Below, piece by piece: positions 10,672 to 22,473 of a stretch of 64,000 bases of DNA. The stretch is from Emiliania huxleyi CCMP1516 (Eukaryota > Haptophyta > Isochrysidales > Noelaerhabdaceae): positions 823,745 to 887,744 of the forward strand of contig NW_005199770.1 in assembly GCF_000372725.1 (NCBI RefSeq), in the 5' to 3' direction. Every line of letters begins with the position of its first letter. The first letter of the stretch is position 1. Made by a program: the position numbers and the translations under genes. The notes under the pieces were generated by a model. It was not told the DNA's origin, did not search any database, and worked only from the letters and a program-made list of their open reading frames with translations.

Positions 10672-13600
10672 TCACGGCACGCCGCGCGTGAGGATGCGTG
10701 CGCCGGCGGGCGGCACCATGCCGTCGCTCAGCTTCACGGTGCCCGCGTTGATGGCCTCGTGCAGCCTGACAATGTTCTCCTCGATCGAGTCGCGGTAGAC
10801 GAAGCGCGTGACGAGCACGTCCTTGGTCTGGCCGAGGCGGTGGATGCGGCCGGCCGCCTGCACCTCGGCCGCCGGGTTGAAGGCGGGCTCGAAGAGGTAG
10901 ACGCGGTTCGCGGATGTGAGCGTCATGCCGACGGCGCCCACCCGCAGCGTGACGACGAGCACCTGCTCGCGCGGGAGACAGAGAGACAGGGGTCGAACAC
11001 CGCCGCTCGACCGGCTGCGGCGTGACATCGCCGCCGTCCGCCTTTGGGCCGGCGCTGCCCTTGCCGCGCCCCTGGAACTCGCGGACCGCGTCGTGGCGCC
11101 GCGCATTGTCCATCGCGCCGTGGATCTCGTAGACCTGGAAGGGAGGCTGGCCATGCGCCGCCTAAGGGCGTGTCCCGGACACGTCGTGGGCGTGTCCGCC
11201 GCGCGCGCGGCCGGCCGCGCGGCCAGCCGCCTGGCCGTGATGCTGCTTGAGCAGCGCGACGAGCGCGGCGTGCGTCTCGCGGTGGTGCGTGAAAACGACC
11301 GCCATGCAGTTGCGCTCCGCGTTGCGGAGCACGCGCAGGTCGGTGAGGAGCGCGCGCAGCTTGGTGCACTCGCTCAGCTTGGGCGCGTACTCGAACGTGT
11401 ACTCGGTCCCCGCCTTCTTCGTCTTGTGGTACATGAGCAGCGCCTGCGGAGAGGGGATCGGAGGGGAGAGGCGGAAGTGGCGGCGGAGGTGGAAAGGCAG
11501 GCGGCGGCGGAGGTAACGGGGGGGGCGGGGGGGGGGAGGCGCCTGCGACTCGGTGAAGGCGCGCTCCTGGCCGGAGAACCTTGTCGCGGGGCAGGGAGAG
11601 AGGGTGAGAGACTGCAACACGAGGGCGGGAGCGGCACGGCCGCGCACTTGTAGATGTTGGAGCAAGCCTGCCGGCGGCAGCGCAGCGCCATCTCGAGGAA
11701 GAAGTCCTTGGCGCCCTCGCGTTCAATCTTCGGCACCTGGTTCGAGTCTTTCTCGGCGGCGAGGTCGTAGAGCGCGCGCTCGTTGGCCGTCATCTGCAGC
11801 CACACGACCTTGGTCTGCGAGGCGGGCAGCGAGAGCGCGGCCGAGCCCTTGATGACCTGCGCCTACAGGCGCATCCGAATCCCGCGTGTGCGCTCTGCAC
11901 AGCCTCGCGTGCCGACCGCCTGGAGACGTCTCCTCCGCGCCTTCTTGTGCCGGATGCAGATCTGCTTCATCGCCGCGAGCAGCCCCGGCCCGACGCTCGC
12001 CGCGTGCAGCCGCAGCCCGAGCTCGGCGTGGCCGAGGAGGTGCGCGCCAAGCGACAGGTCCTCCACGCCGCGTGTGAGCGGCGTGCCGGTCAGCAGCCAC
12101 ACCCGGCCGGCGGAGCACTCGTAGTTCGCCTGCGCGGTCTGCCGGAACCCGCTCGGCGTCCAGGCGCCGCCGGCAGACCGCCACGGTCGGTGGAAGAGGA
12201 AGGCGTTCTTGACGTCGTCCGTGTGCACCTCGTCGACGACGATGCGGTGGAAGGAGTAGCCGAGCAGCTTGGCGGCCATGCCCGACGTGGTGAGGATGAC
12301 GTCGGCGCTGGTGAAGCTCGCGAGCACCTTGGCCTGGCTCGCGGCCCAGACCGACGCCTTGTGCGCGCACGAGTGCCACGTGACCACCTTGAGGCCCGGC
12401 GCAAAGTCGCGGACCTCGTCGGCCCACTGCCCCAGCAGCGACACGGGCGCGATGACGAGCGTGGCGCGCAGCCGGATGATGCCCTCGCTGTAGCGCTGCA
12501 AGGCCTGGAAGCCGCCCTTGCACTCTCGGATCCACCCGTGAAGCTCCGGGTGGCGTGTGCTCACGAGAGTCGCCGGCGCCGCCCAGTCGCCCCACGCCCA
12601 GTCGTCCTCGCTCGCGTCGACCCAGATCTCGCGCTCCTCCTCGGTGGCCGCCTGCGGGGCGCGCTGTGGACGCGTCACGGACGCGTGTGACGGACAGACC
12701 GGTCGCTCCTCAGGGAGGCCACCTCGTCGAACCGCACCATCATGCCCTCGTAGTTGCTCCAGCGCACGACACCGAGCTGAGGGCACGCGGGCGCGGCCGC
12801 CTCCTGCGCCGCCGTCGCCTCGCCCCCCTGCGCGTACCAGACCGTGATCCGGACGCCGTCCGCGAGCATCGGCGCCGTCGCGCCCGCGGGCGGCGCCGGG
12901 TTCGCGAGGATGACGCTGAGGGCGCAGAGAGTCTTGCCCATCCCCACCTCGTCCGCGACGTAGCCGCCGCGCACGCCGACGGGCATCGGCGCCGTGCAGC
13001 GCTCGGGCCGCACAAAGCTGGTGCCGAGGCTCGACGGCTCCGCCGAGCGCTCGCGGTCGAGCATGAAGCCGATGGTCTGCTTCTGGTAGGTGCGCAAGCG
13101 GACGTCGCGGCGGAGCCCCGCGTGCTCCGAGGCCTCGTTGGCGTAGATGGACCCCTGCGTCACCGCGGCGAGGATGCGCTCGCAGCTCCACGCAGGCGCG
13201 CCGCTGCTGCTCCCCGCCGCTGCTGCGGAACGCGACGGCGGGGCGGGCGCGCGCAGCGCGGCTTGGGCGGCGAGGTCGGCCGCGGCCTGTGCCTCGCGGG
13301 CCTTGGCGGCGGCGGCGGCGGCGGCGGCGCGGGCGGCTTCGCTCGCCGCCTTGGCGCGCTGGCGCTGCCAGAAGGGGTCGGCGTGCCGTGCGCGGCAGTG
13401 CTCGCGCCACGCCTTGCACGACGAGACGACGGCGTCGCACACGTAGCAGAAGCAGAGCGTGCAGTGCTCCGCCTCGGAGCCGCGCTCAAAGCGGCAGACG
13501 ACGCAGTTCTCGCGGGCGTGCGGGAAATCCTGGAGGGCGACGTGGCCCGTGCGGCCCACAAACTGCACGTCCTCCTCCGCGCCAGCTGTTGCTGCCGCGC

Positions 13601-14225
13601 CACCCGTGGCCGCCTCGGGCGCCGGAGCGGGCACCTCCTCGACCTCGTCGTCGTCGTCGCGAGCGACTGGACGCACCTTGCGCTTGCCGGCTGACGTACC
13701 TTCCGCCGGGAGGGAGGAGGCGGAGGCGGAGGCGGAGGTGGAGGCGGTGGCGGCGGAGGAGGCGGAGGCGGAGGCGGAGGAGGAGGCGGAGGCGGAGGCG
13801 GTGGCGGAGGAGGAGGCGGAGGCGGAGGCGGTGGCGGTGGCGGAGGCGGAAGCGGTCGATGCAGAGTTTGGCGGCAGCGAATCCAGCCCAACTCCGTACT
13901 GCTTCGTGAGCGCAGCGTTGAGCTCCGCCTCTTTGCCCTCGAAGAACTCGGCGACCTTTGAAACCGAGTGAGCACCTTGCACGTTGAGCTTGCTCGGGTT
14001 GTGCCTGGAGTAGAACTGACGCAGTCGACTCTCCAGGGCGGAGGCAGCGGCTGCAGAGGCGGCACCGTCGGAGGCAGTGGAGGAGGCTGGGCGGGCAGCT
14101 CTCGCGGCGATGGTAGAGGTGTGGCTCGCAGCGATAGGTGGCACGTCGTCCTCCTCGCTTGATGCGCAAAGGTCGATCTCGTTGCCATCATCACTCGAGT
14201 CGCAGAGGTCGATAACGTCGGCCAT
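10672..14225 (-). CDS. SNF2-family ATPase/helicase with N-terminal SUMO-interacting-type motif, 7 exons
   Basis: Exons 14225-12723, 12651-11941, 11862-11648, 11579-11543 (37 bases), 11443-11231, 11134-11042 (3' end uncertain) and 10962-10672 total 3063 bases, or 1020 residues. Motif I is DEVGMGKT (about residue 425), motif II DEVH, motif III LLTGTPL. The C-terminal lobe has VLVVTLRVGAVGMTLTSANR and AAGRIHRLGQTKDV, so both RecA lobes are present and probably active. The N-terminus VIDLCDSSDD resembles a SUMO-interacting motif followed by acidic serines. A Ser/Ala low-complexity block is encoded by a GGAGGC repeat (13715-13855). A Cys/His cluster follows (CVVC, CTLCFCYVCDA, HCRARH). No RING is seen, unlike Rad5/SHPRH. 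Donors are GT after exons 1 and 3 and GC after 2, 4, 5 and probably 6. Likely nuclear chromatin remodelling or repair; family-level confidence is high, role unknown. Confidence 0.85.
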
Positions 14226-14256
14226 TGAGCCCGCCCGCCTCCCGCCTCGGCCTGCT

Positions 14257-14272
14257 GCAAAAGAATTTTACA
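14257..14272 (-). promoter_or_regulatory. TGTAAAATTCTTTTGC element upstream of the SNF2 gene
   Basis: On the minus strand the block reads TGTAAAATTCTTTTGC and ends 31 bases upstream of the ATG. It is identical to the copy upstream of the BTB gene at 17133-17148. In a GC-rich intergenic region such an A+T block stands out; a core-promoter or initiator role is inference. Confidence 0.55.
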
Positions 14273-14306
14273 AGCGGGCGCACGACACTCACGCGACAGG
14301 CGAGGC

Positions 14307-14340
14307 GCGGGCGACGGCTTCCTCAGAAGCCGTCGCCCGC
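14307..14340. repeat. Perfect 15-bp inverted repeat with 4-base loop
   Basis: GCGGGCGACGGCTTC is followed by CTCA and then its exact complement. It lies about 80 bases upstream of the SNF2 start codon, within the presumed promoter or 5' leader. Confidence 0.95.
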
Positions 14341-15386
14341 ACCACAGGAGCAGTCACACCACCACTCCCACTCCGGCGCCCACCCGCTCCCCACCCCGAC
14401 ATCCCCACCCCACCCCACGCTCGCCCACGACGCCAGCCGCCCGTCGCCCGCCGCACCGCCGTCTCGCCCGCCGCCTCGCCCAGCCTCCGCGCCCGCCCGC
14501 CCGACCGCCGCCAGCGCCGGCATCTCGACGGCCTCCGCCTCGCCCGCCCTCCGATCCTGTGGTCTCGCTGAAGAAATCGACGCAGCAGCGACCTCGACCG
14601 AGTCGGACTCGGGCGACTGACATTCGCTGGTGACGTAAAAGCGGGCTCGTCCAGGACCAGAAGGCAGGGGCAGGCAGCCGCCCTCCGCCTCCGCCGCAGC
14701 AGCCGCCCCACCCGCTCCCCACACCTGTGGCCACTCAAAGAAGAAAGACGCAGCGCCAGCCGCACCCGAGACAAGCCCGAGCGCCCGCCGGCGGCAGACC
14801 GCCTTAATGAGGACACGTCCAGGAATGAGGAGTAGGCGAGGGCAGCCGCCCTCCCCACCCACCGCCGGCGGCAGACCGCCAGCGGGAACCTCCAGCAGGG
14901 CAGAGCCTCTGGCTCCGCCAACCTCTGCGGGCCCGCGCCACGCGCGGGCACCGCGCTCCTCCTCTCGAGCGTGCGCCGCCGCGGCCCCTGCAAAGAAACT
15001 TGTGCGCCGGCACGGGACTGGCGCGCACTGGCACTAACGCTGCAAAAGAAACTTAGGTAAAACTGGCCACTGTTCCTCACCTTCCTATCTATCTATCCTC
15101 CAAGCTCCACGTGTGAGAGGTTGCAGGATGCAGCCAACTCTACACTCCAAGTGCCGCAAGGTTTTTTGTTTCTTTCTGCAAGCGCGAAAAGCTCAACCGC
15201 ACTATCCTGTGCCCAACCGCCTGACCACTCCCGCCCCGAACATGCTCCGACAACATGCAGGCTCGAGTGGCTCTCGCACGCCGCGCGGCCATGACACCCA
15301 ATGCATTGTACAGTTCCACCTAATGTTTTTCGCGCGCGCCGCGCGGCTAGAGGTTTCGGCTATGAGGGCGTCACATGTGCCAGGGC

Positions 15387-17081
15387 TCACGCCATGAGGG
15401 CGTCGGCCGCGTCGGCCGCGCTGACGCCGGGCACCGCGTCGTTGACGCAGAGCTTGCGCTTCTTTGACCGGTCGACATCTGCCGAGACGTCAGCGCTACC
15501 GGCAGCGATTGCAGAGATAAGCCTCTTGCGCCTGAAGGTCGCGCACGCCGCCGCCTCGCCCGCGCGGCTCACCTCCTGCTGCAGGGCCAGCGCCTCCTGC
15601 ACGAGCGCCTTGACGACTGGGCTGCGCCGGTAGACGCGCGAGAGGGCGTCCTTGATCGCGCCGTCCGGAAGGCAGACGCGCACCAGAGGGAAGCGGACGA
15701 GCGGCGCCACCTGATCGATAACCGTGGCCTCGCGGCCGGGCACCTCGGCCCAGTCGAGAAAGGCGCGGAGCACCGTCTCCTCCGAGTCGACCTTCAGCTT
15801 TTTGCGCGAGAGCATGCGCGAGAAGGTCGCCGCGTCGACCCAACGGGCCGTGGAGCGTTCGAACCCGAAGAAGTATGCCATGCCGTCGACGAGCTTTTCC
15901 CAGAGGCGGGCGAACTCGACGTTGCTGGCTGGCTGGAGGGAGAGCTCGTCGTGTTTGCGGATTATGTCTTCGATGTCCTCGCCGGTCAGGAGGGCGTCGA
16001 GCGAGTCGAGCGCGGGCGCCCCGTTGGCGAGGCAGCGGAGGAGGAAGACGCATTCCTCCAGAGAGGGCGCCGGCTCCGACGCAAGCAGCGGTGGCGCGTG
16101 GGCCGGATCGAGCGGCACCTTCGCCCAGCGGGCAGACAACCAGACCGAGATGAGTCGATGCGTCCTGACGCGCACGAACCCGCCGTCTCTCTCTCCCTCC
16201 CTCTGCGCGTCCAACACTTTGAGCAGAGCTGCAGGCGAGAAGGCGCTGAGCACCGTCGGGTCTTTGAGCACGTCCCACTCCGCGAGGCGAATCGACCGCG
16301 CGCAGCTCGCACCCACCTCGCGGAAGGCCTCGACGAGCCAATCGTGGCGGTCATCCGACGATAGAGTGTCGACATGGTCTATCGAGCTCGTGAGCGCAGC
16401 ACAAAAGGCGGCGCACTCGACCGGATCGGCGATGCGTTCGGCGCTGCGGCCCACGACGAAGGCGTTGGTGCAGAGAGTGGCGACCTTGCGCATCGAGCTG
16501 TCGAGGTCTGAGCTATCCGCGGGCCCACCGAGCATCGCCACGAGCTCGAGCACCTCGAACGCAAGGCTCTGGCCGAAGCTGGCGCAATCGGTGCAGCCTG
16601 GGAGGTGCAGCTCGAGCATGAGCGCGCGCACGGCCTCGCGCGTCGCGTCGAGCGAGACCACGCCCTCGTCGTCGCCAAGCTCCGCCCCGGTCGCCTCGAG
16701 CCTCGTCTGGAAGTAGGCGGAGGCTGCGCTGAGCGTCGCTTTGCGCGCCGGGCACTGGCTTCCGTCGACTGTGGACTTGACCATGACATCGTGATCGAAG
16801 AGGAGCTGCCGTGCCGCGTCAGCGAGCGCGCTGATCTTGTGCGCGGAATCGGCTGCGAGCTGGCGCTTCTCGTCCTCAACCGCCGCAAGCTGTGCCTCAA
16901 GCTGCACAAGCCGCTCTTGCACAGCCTGCACTGCGCGGCGGTGGTTTTGCTCGTGCGCGACGCGCTGCGGGTAGCCGCCGAGATTTGCGACCAGGGCGGC
17001 GCTTCCAGGCGACAGGTTGCTAGCCCTCTCTCGAGCCTCCTGCTCCTCTCTCTCTCTCTCCCTCAGGAGCCTAGCAAGCAT
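15387..17081 (-). CDS. BTB/POZ-BACK domain protein, single exon
   Basis: 564 residues from ATG 17081 (MLARLLREREREEQEARE) to TGA. A charged coiled coil covers about residues 1-80. A BTB domain starts near 90 (LLFDHDVMVKSTVDGSQCPA, then RKATLSAASAYFQ), where the V-V/K-pattern and the cysteine/alanine core are typical. A BACK-like helical region follows (NAFVVGRSAERIADPVECAA), with a second helical block including WVDAATFSRMLSRKKLKVDS and ending VFRVCLP-type residues before a basic tail (DRSKKRKLCVND) that looks like a nuclear localisation signal. BTB-BACK proteins usually act as Cul3 substrate adaptors; that role is inference here. An A+T promoter-like block lies 51 bases upstream, and the leucine-rich-repeat gene is divergent from it. 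Confidence 0.75.
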   Translation of the reverse strand: MLARLLREREREEQEARERASNLSPGSAALVANLGGYPQRVAHEQNHRRAVQAVQERLVQLEAQLAAVEDEKRQLAADSAHKISALADAARQLLFDHDVMVKSTVDGSQCPARKATLSAASAYFQTRLEATGAELGDDEGVVSLDATREAVRALMLELHLPGCTDCASFGQSLAFEVLELVAMLGGPADSSDLDSSMRKVATLCTNAFVVGRSAERIADPVECAAFCAALTSSIDHVDTLSSDDRHDWLVEAFREVGASCARSIRLAEWDVLKDPTVLSAFSPAALLKVLDAQREGERDGGFVRVRTHRLISVWLSARWAKVPLDPAHAPPLLASEPAPSLEECVFLLRCLANGAPALDSLDALLTGEDIEDIIRKHDELSLQPASNVEFARLWEKLVDGMAYFFGFERSTARWVDAATFSRMLSRKKLKVDSEETVLRAFLDWAEVPGREATVIDQVAPLVRFPLVRVCLPDGAIKDALSRVYRRSPVVKALVQEALALQQEVSRAGEAAACATFRRKRLISAIAAGSADVSADVDRSKKRKLCVNDAVPGVSAADAADALMA

Positions 17082-17132
17082 GGCTAGGACCTGTCTATGC
17101 CCGGTCGGGCCGGTCTCTTTCGCACTCAACCA

Positions 17133-17148
17133 GCAAAAGAATTTTACA
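17133..17148 (-). promoter_or_regulatory. TGTAAAATTCTTTTGC element upstream of the BTB gene
   Basis: Minus-strand copy identical over 16 bases to the block upstream of the SNF2 gene. It is 51 bases before the BTB ATG and about 60 bases from the opposed copy that serves the leucine-rich-repeat gene. Confidence 0.55.
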
Positions 17149-17208
17149 CTTGCAGACTGGGAAATTCGCATGCGCCACAAACCTCCTCTTCCGGTGAGGG
17201 GAGTTTTC

Positions 17209-17223
17209 TGTAAAATTCTTCTG
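17209..17223 (+). promoter_or_regulatory. TGTAAAATTCTTCTG element upstream of the LRR gene
   Basis: Plus-strand copy, one base different from the minus-strand block at 17133. The two blocks point outwards from a shared ~300-base divergent promoter region. Confidence 0.5.
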
Positions 17224-17379
17224 TTTCCACGCACAGCTCGTTCCCGCCTACTTTGATAATCCGCGCGACCTGTGTGTCGCGCGCCCGCCGCAAGGAAGCG
17301 CGTCGCGCGTGGCAGTGACCCTGGCGAAGAGACTCGGCGTTGCGGCAGTGCCGCCGGCCGTGGAGGCACGGCTACAACG

Positions 17380-18249
17380 ATGTCCCACGCTGCAGGCCTC
17401 CCTTGGCTGCCTGACGACCTGTTGCTCTTGCTGCTCGACCGATGGGTGGCAGACCCAATGGCGCCGTCCTCTGCCGCCGCCCTTGCCTCGGCCACGGCCG
17501 ACCTGCATCGCCTGCTCCTCCCGGCGACCTCGAAGCTGAAGCAGGCGCGTCTCGACTTCCTCGCGCTGTGCCAGCTTCTCAGAAAGACGCCCGCGAACCT
17601 CTCCCTCGCCAAGTCCGTCTGCCTCGTTGAGGCAACCTCCAGCAACGCGGCGGCTCTCGGAAGGGCGGCGGCGCACGGCAACCTACGCAACATCGAATTG
17701 CTAACCGTGAGCGACACGCGCGCCATGGCCGGCGGTGAGGACGCGCTCGAGCCTCTCGGACAGGCACTCGCAATCGGCGCCTTGCCGCGGCTGCAACATC
17801 TCAACCTCAGTGGCAATCTGCTCAGCGGTGGGTTTTGCAAGACCCTGGAGGCCGCGTGTGAGACCGGCGCGCTGAGCTCTCTGATCGGCCTCAATCTCAG
17901 CCGCACGACCCGTGCGGCCGCAGCGCTGGCACAGGCACTAGCGGGAGGGGCGCGCCTCGCTTGCATGAAGCAGCTTTACCTCGCCGACGCAGGCATCGAC
18001 GACGCGCAGGTGGAGAATCTCTGCACGCGTGGCGTTGGCGGGCTGGGCGGGCTCCAGGAGCTCTACCTTTGCAACAACGTTGCCATCACGGACAACAGCC
18101 TCTATGTGCTCTCCGCAGTGCTGGACAGAGGCGCGCTCCCCGAGCTGCAGCGATTGTACGTGCCCAAAGCGCTCGGTGAGGCGCGTGAGGCGCGGTCGGC
18201 GATCTGCGCCGCGGCGGCGGAGAGAGGTGTTCGGGTGTTGTTCCGGTGA
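17380..18249 (+). CDS. Leucine-rich-repeat protein (ribonuclease-inhibitor-like)
   Basis: 289 residues from ATG (MSHAAGLPWLPDDLLLLLLD). The start resembles an F-box-like or helical cap (LPDDLLLLLLDRW, then AAALASATADLHRL). Leucine-rich repeats follow from about residue 100: LPRLQHLNLSGNLLSGG, LSSLIGLNLSRTT, LACMKQLYLADAGIDDAQ, LGGLQELYLCNNVAITDNS and LPELQRLYVP. The long repeats with a helical second half fit the RI/GALA class rather than the plant receptor class. No signal peptide or membrane segment is seen. An F-box-LRR adaptor role is possible but the F-box is weak. It is divergent from the BTB gene, and both may be ubiquitin-ligase adaptors. Confidence 0.7.
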   Translation: MSHAAGLPWLPDDLLLLLLDRWVADPMAPSSAAALASATADLHRLLLPATSKLKQARLDFLALCQLLRKTPANLSLAKSVCLVEATSSNAAALGRAAAHGNLRNIELLTVSDTRAMAGGEDALEPLGQALAIGALPRLQHLNLSGNLLSGGFCKTLEAACETGALSSLIGLNLSRTTRAAAALAQALAGGARLACMKQLYLADAGIDDAQVENLCTRGVGGLGGLQELYLCNNVAITDNSLYVLSAVLDRGALPELQRLYVPKALGEAREARSAICAAAAERGVRVLFR

Positions 18250-18828
<579 letters not shown>

Positions 18829-21800
18829 CTACAAGCCCTCCGCAACCGGTTCGGCGCCGCTGGCGTCCGAGGCGTCGGATGCTCCCGGGAAGTGATGCCT
18901 AAGCGGCTCCGGCACCTCCTCCTCAGCGGCGCCTCCCTCCTCCGTCCTCGACGATCCCCCGGCCTGCCGCAGGTGGTTGTAGATGTAGAAGAGCGCCTTT
19001 GGAGTGATGCCGGGGATGGCGCCCGCCTCGGAGAGCGTCGCGGGCTGCGTGGCGGTAAGCTTCTCGACCTGCGGGGCGGGGCCGAGCGCGGGGTGGGCTC
19101 GGTGCGACGGACCGCCGGGGTGGTGCCAAGCGCTGGTGCTGGTGCCAGACGGAGGCGGATCCTCTATCTTGAGAGCATACTGTGGCGCATCTCGGCTAGA
19201 TCTCGGCAGATCTCGGCTAGATCTGCCGCCTCCTCCTTGGAGAGGCACGGCAGCGCAGCGTAGTCGGTGTGGCGCGGGATGGATGCCATCGCGTGCTCCT
19301 CGAGGCGCGCAACCTCTCGCGCCTGCCGCTCGAGGTAGTTTGAATACTTGACCTCGATCTCCATCGCCTCTCGCCCGAGCGACGGCAGCGGCAGCAGCGA
19401 CGCGCCCTCGGGGCACGCCTTTCGCCACCCGTGCGGCGCCGCCGCCATCGCCGCCTCCACGTCGCACAACTCCGCGCGGGGCACGTGCAGCATCTGCTCG
19501 GCGGTGCGCAGCTCGCCTGAGGAACACACACACCACCAACGCGTCAAAGCGACCAAGGACTGGCGCAGCGGCTGCAGCATCTGCTCGGCGCGCGGCTCGC
19601 CGTTTGGCTTGACCCCGAACCCCGCCGCCGCCCACTCGGCGTTGGGCAGCGCGAAGCCGCGCAGCGCGCGCAGCCCGCGCTGCATCGCCGCCTGCTTCTC
19701 GCGCAGCCGCTCCAGCCGCCGCTCCCCGACCAAGCCGCACGCGGCGCCGAGCGGGGTCAGGCGCGCGTCTGCGTTGTCTGCGCGCCTGCACAGGGGCGTG
19801 CGGCGTGTGGGGCGAGGTGTGGTGCGGCGTGCACTGCGTCCCGCGCTGTCGGCGCGCAGCATCAGCCGCCACTCGGCGCGCGAGGTGAACATGCGGTACG
19901 GCTCGGTCGTGCCGCGCCTGCGGGGCGACGAGACGGGTCGGGGGGGGGAGGGCCCTGGCGGAGCGTGGGGTTGCTCGGCGCTGCCGCGCGTGACGAGGTC
20001 ATCCACAAGCACGCCGATGTACCCCTGGTGCCGCCCGACCGTCAGCGGAGGGCCGCGGCTGCACGAGAGCGCCGCGTTCGCGCCGGCGACGAGGCCGAGG
20101 GCGGCGGCCTCCTCGTAGCCGGTCGTGCCTGAGGAAGGTTTCGAGAAGGTTCCGGGAGGGTGGCCGAGGGGGGCGGCCCCGCAGCCGGCGTGTGCCGATG
20201 ATCTGCCCAGCGAGGAAGAGCCCCTCCACCGTGGAGACCTGTGGTGCAGGCAGAGGTGTGGGAGAGGTGGCACATGCTTTCGTGGACTGCTCTGCCCCGA
20301 TCGGGGGGTGAGACGCTGCCCCGCCCCGGAGCAAGCCTCGGCTGTATCTCGGCTGTATCTCGGCTGTATCTCGGCTGTATCTCGGCTGTATCTCGGCTGT
20401 ATCTCGGCTGTATCTCGGCTCCTCTCGGCTCCTCTCACCATCTCGTCATCTCGGCTGCATCTCGGCTGCATCTCCTCCCTGCGCCTCGAGTGTGCGCCGG
20501 AGGCAGGTGGGGTCGACGTAGTCGTACTCGACGTCGTACGCCGGCTTGAGGATCGTAGCGCCCTCGAGGCCGACCATCGAGCGGACGAGGCGGAGCTGTA
20601 CGTCGGGCGGGAAGGCCGAGGAGATGCCGTTCGGGTAGACCTAGCAGGCTCGGGCGCAGGGTCCGAGAGTGGCACCCGCGGGGAGGAGCGGGCGTGCCGC
20701 CCCCGAGGCGTGCCCAGTCCGAGTCGAGCCCCTCCGGCTCGAGCCACACGATGTGCGCCTGCAGCGAGATGTTCCGGCAGCGCTCACCGACGGCTCCGGC
20801 GAGCCCCTCCGCCTCGAGCGGCGTGCGAACCTCTCGCTCCGGGAAGCGCTCCACCTTTGAGAAGAGCGACGGGCAGTAGCGCGGGCCGGCGCCCTTGCCG
20901 TCGCCCGACTCGTACGCGGGGAGAGTGTGCCTAGGGGACGGGGAGGGGAAAGCTCATCGAAGCTTCCCGCCGTCGGCCGACTCGGCGGCGGAGCGACGGG
21001 GCTGCTTCGAGTCGACGACGATCCGGTGCGTCTCTGCATTTGTGTACCTATCGCAGCCCCGCAACGGCTTGCGGGATGCGCCGCGCCGCGCCAGCCTCCG
21101 CGCTGCTGGGGCACGTCTTGTGGCAAGTGATCAGGTTGGCCGCCTGCGCGACGGACTCGCCCTCGTTGAGGAAGGAGAAGGGCAGGGGAGGCTCCTAACA
21201 GGTTCAGCGGAAAGGTTCCGAGAAGGTTCCGAGAAGGTTCCGAGAAGGTTCCGAGAAGGATCCGAGGAGGTTCCGAGAAGGATCCGAGGAGGGTCCGAGG
21301 AGGGTCCGAGAAGGCGCGAGGAAGGAGGAGGCGGGTGAGAGGAGGGAGGGAGCGGCTCCTCGGACGGCTGCGGCATCGCGGCTAGTCACGGCCAATCTCG
21401 GCTCGTCTCGGCTCGTCTCGACTACCTCGGACGGCTGCGGCTCGAGCCGCGAAAAGTCGATGCTCTTCGCGCTGAGCCGCGGAGGCGTGCCTGTCTTGAG
21501 GCGGTCGAGGGGCAGCGCGAGGCGGCCTGCAGAGGCGCGCCGTGCGTGTGTCGCGGACGTGTCGTCGACAGGCGACCAAGTGTGGCGGGCGGCGGCAGGC
21601 GACCAAGTGTGGCGGCGAGGCCGGTCGACGGCGGCTCGACCGCCTCCGAGGTGGAGACGAAGCGCCCCGCGGGCCGCGACTCTCGGCCGACGTGGACCAC
21701 GCCGCGCAGAAAGGTGCCCGTCGTCAGCACCACGGCCCGCGCGCGTAGCTCGGACCCGTCCGCGGTGATGACACCGCACGCTCGCCCCACGGGCCGTCCC

Positions 21801-22327
21801 GCCTCCGCCGCTGCGGCGGCTGCGGCCGACCCCTCCGCCGGCTCGTCGACGACCAGGTCCTCCACAGACGCCTCGTACAGCTCGAGACCCGGGTACGCCT
21901 GGAGCTCGCGCAGCATCGCGTCGCGGTACAGCTCGCGGTCCGCCTGCGCGCGCGGCCCCTGCACCGCCGGACCCTTGCGCCGGTTGAGCATCCGGAAGTG
22001 GATGCCCGCCTCATCGATGACTCGCCCCATCAGGCCGTCGAGCGCGTCCACCTCGCGGACGAGATGGCCTTTGCCGATGCCGCCGATGGATGGGTTGCAC
22101 GACATCTCGCCGATTGTGTCGATCCGCTGCGTCACCAGCACCGTACGTGCGCCGCTACGCGCGGCGGCCGCCGCCGCCTCGCAGCCGGCGTGCCCGCCGC
22201 CGACGACGAGCACGTCGACGTCACGCACGACGGCGGCACGAGGGGCGGCGCGGAGCGTGCGCGAGGGCACGTGTGGACTCCGTCCGTCAGCCCACGCGAA
22301 AACCAGCAACGCGACCCTCGCCAGCAT
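18829..22327 (-). CDS. mnmG: MnmG/GidA-type tRNA uridine-34 carboxymethylaminomethyl enzyme, 12 exons
   Basis: Exons 22327-21604, 21526-21426, 21194-21115, 21047-21003, 20930-20714, 20640-20485, 20238-20196, 20128-19990, 19917-19858, 19785-19601, 19516-19230 and 19068-18829 join to 758 residues (exon 4's 3' end is the least certain). MnmG with MnmE modifies U34 of tRNA in organelles and bacteria. Diagnostic motifs are the FAD-binding [115 protein letters not shown] and [16 protein letters not shown]. Most junctions were fixed by requiring these to read through. The leader ([20 protein letters not shown]) before the FAD motif suits organelle import. Eight of eleven donors are GC. Introns 2, 6 and 11 carry minisatellites. 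Confidence 0.93.
20335..20475. repeat. Intronic 11 bp minisatellite (TCTCGGCTGTA) in mnmG intron 6
   Basis: Eight or more copies of the unit are followed by degenerate CATCTCGGCTG copies. They fill most of the intron between the exons ending at 20485 and starting at 20238. Confidence 0.9.
21203..21320. repeat. Intronic 11 bp minisatellite (GGTTCCGAGAA) in mnmG intron 2
   Basis: About ten tandem units are present, the later ones reading GGATCCGAGGA or GGGTCCGAGGA. On the minus strand the core becomes TTCTCGGAACC, related to the TCTCGG core seen in other introns. Confidence 0.9.
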
Positions 22328-22340
22328 CTCGCCTGATGGT

Positions 22341-22356
22341 CAAAAAAGAATTTATT
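22341..22356 (-). promoter_or_regulatory. A+T block (TAAATTCTTTTTTG) upstream of mnmG
   Basis: Read on the minus strand it matches the TAAAATTCTTTTG consensus with one deletion, ending 13 bases before the ATG. Confidence 0.45.
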
Positions 22357-22469
22357 ATTGCGCCGTGCGCACGCCAAGGCGCGGGGCGGCGGTGCTCGCC
22401 GGCGCTCGCGGCGCTTCGGTGCTCGGGCGCGCTCGCCATTGTGGTCGTTCAGGGCGGGTCGCACAGCAC

Positions 22470-22473
22470 ACGC

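Larger units (their letters stand above)
14226..15386. other. Intergenic region with hairpin and short direct repeats
   Basis: No gene is supported. It holds the promoter-like block at 14257, a perfect hairpin at 14307-14340 and two copies of CGCCGGCGGCAGACCGCC (about 14784 and 14861). A GGCAGCCGCCCTCC string also occurs twice (about 14673 and 14837), suggesting a local ~170 bp duplication. Confidence 0.5.

Noticed and set aside
13160-14260. Long Pro-rich frame overlapping the first SNF2 exon
   Set aside because: Shadow of the real exon in another frame, produced by the GGAGGC repeat.
15387-17966. Minus-strand frame extended to 17966 as one 859-residue protein
   Set aside because: The part beyond 17081 is antisense to the leucine-rich-repeat gene and crosses the divergent promoter blocks; the coiled-coil start at 17081 fits better.
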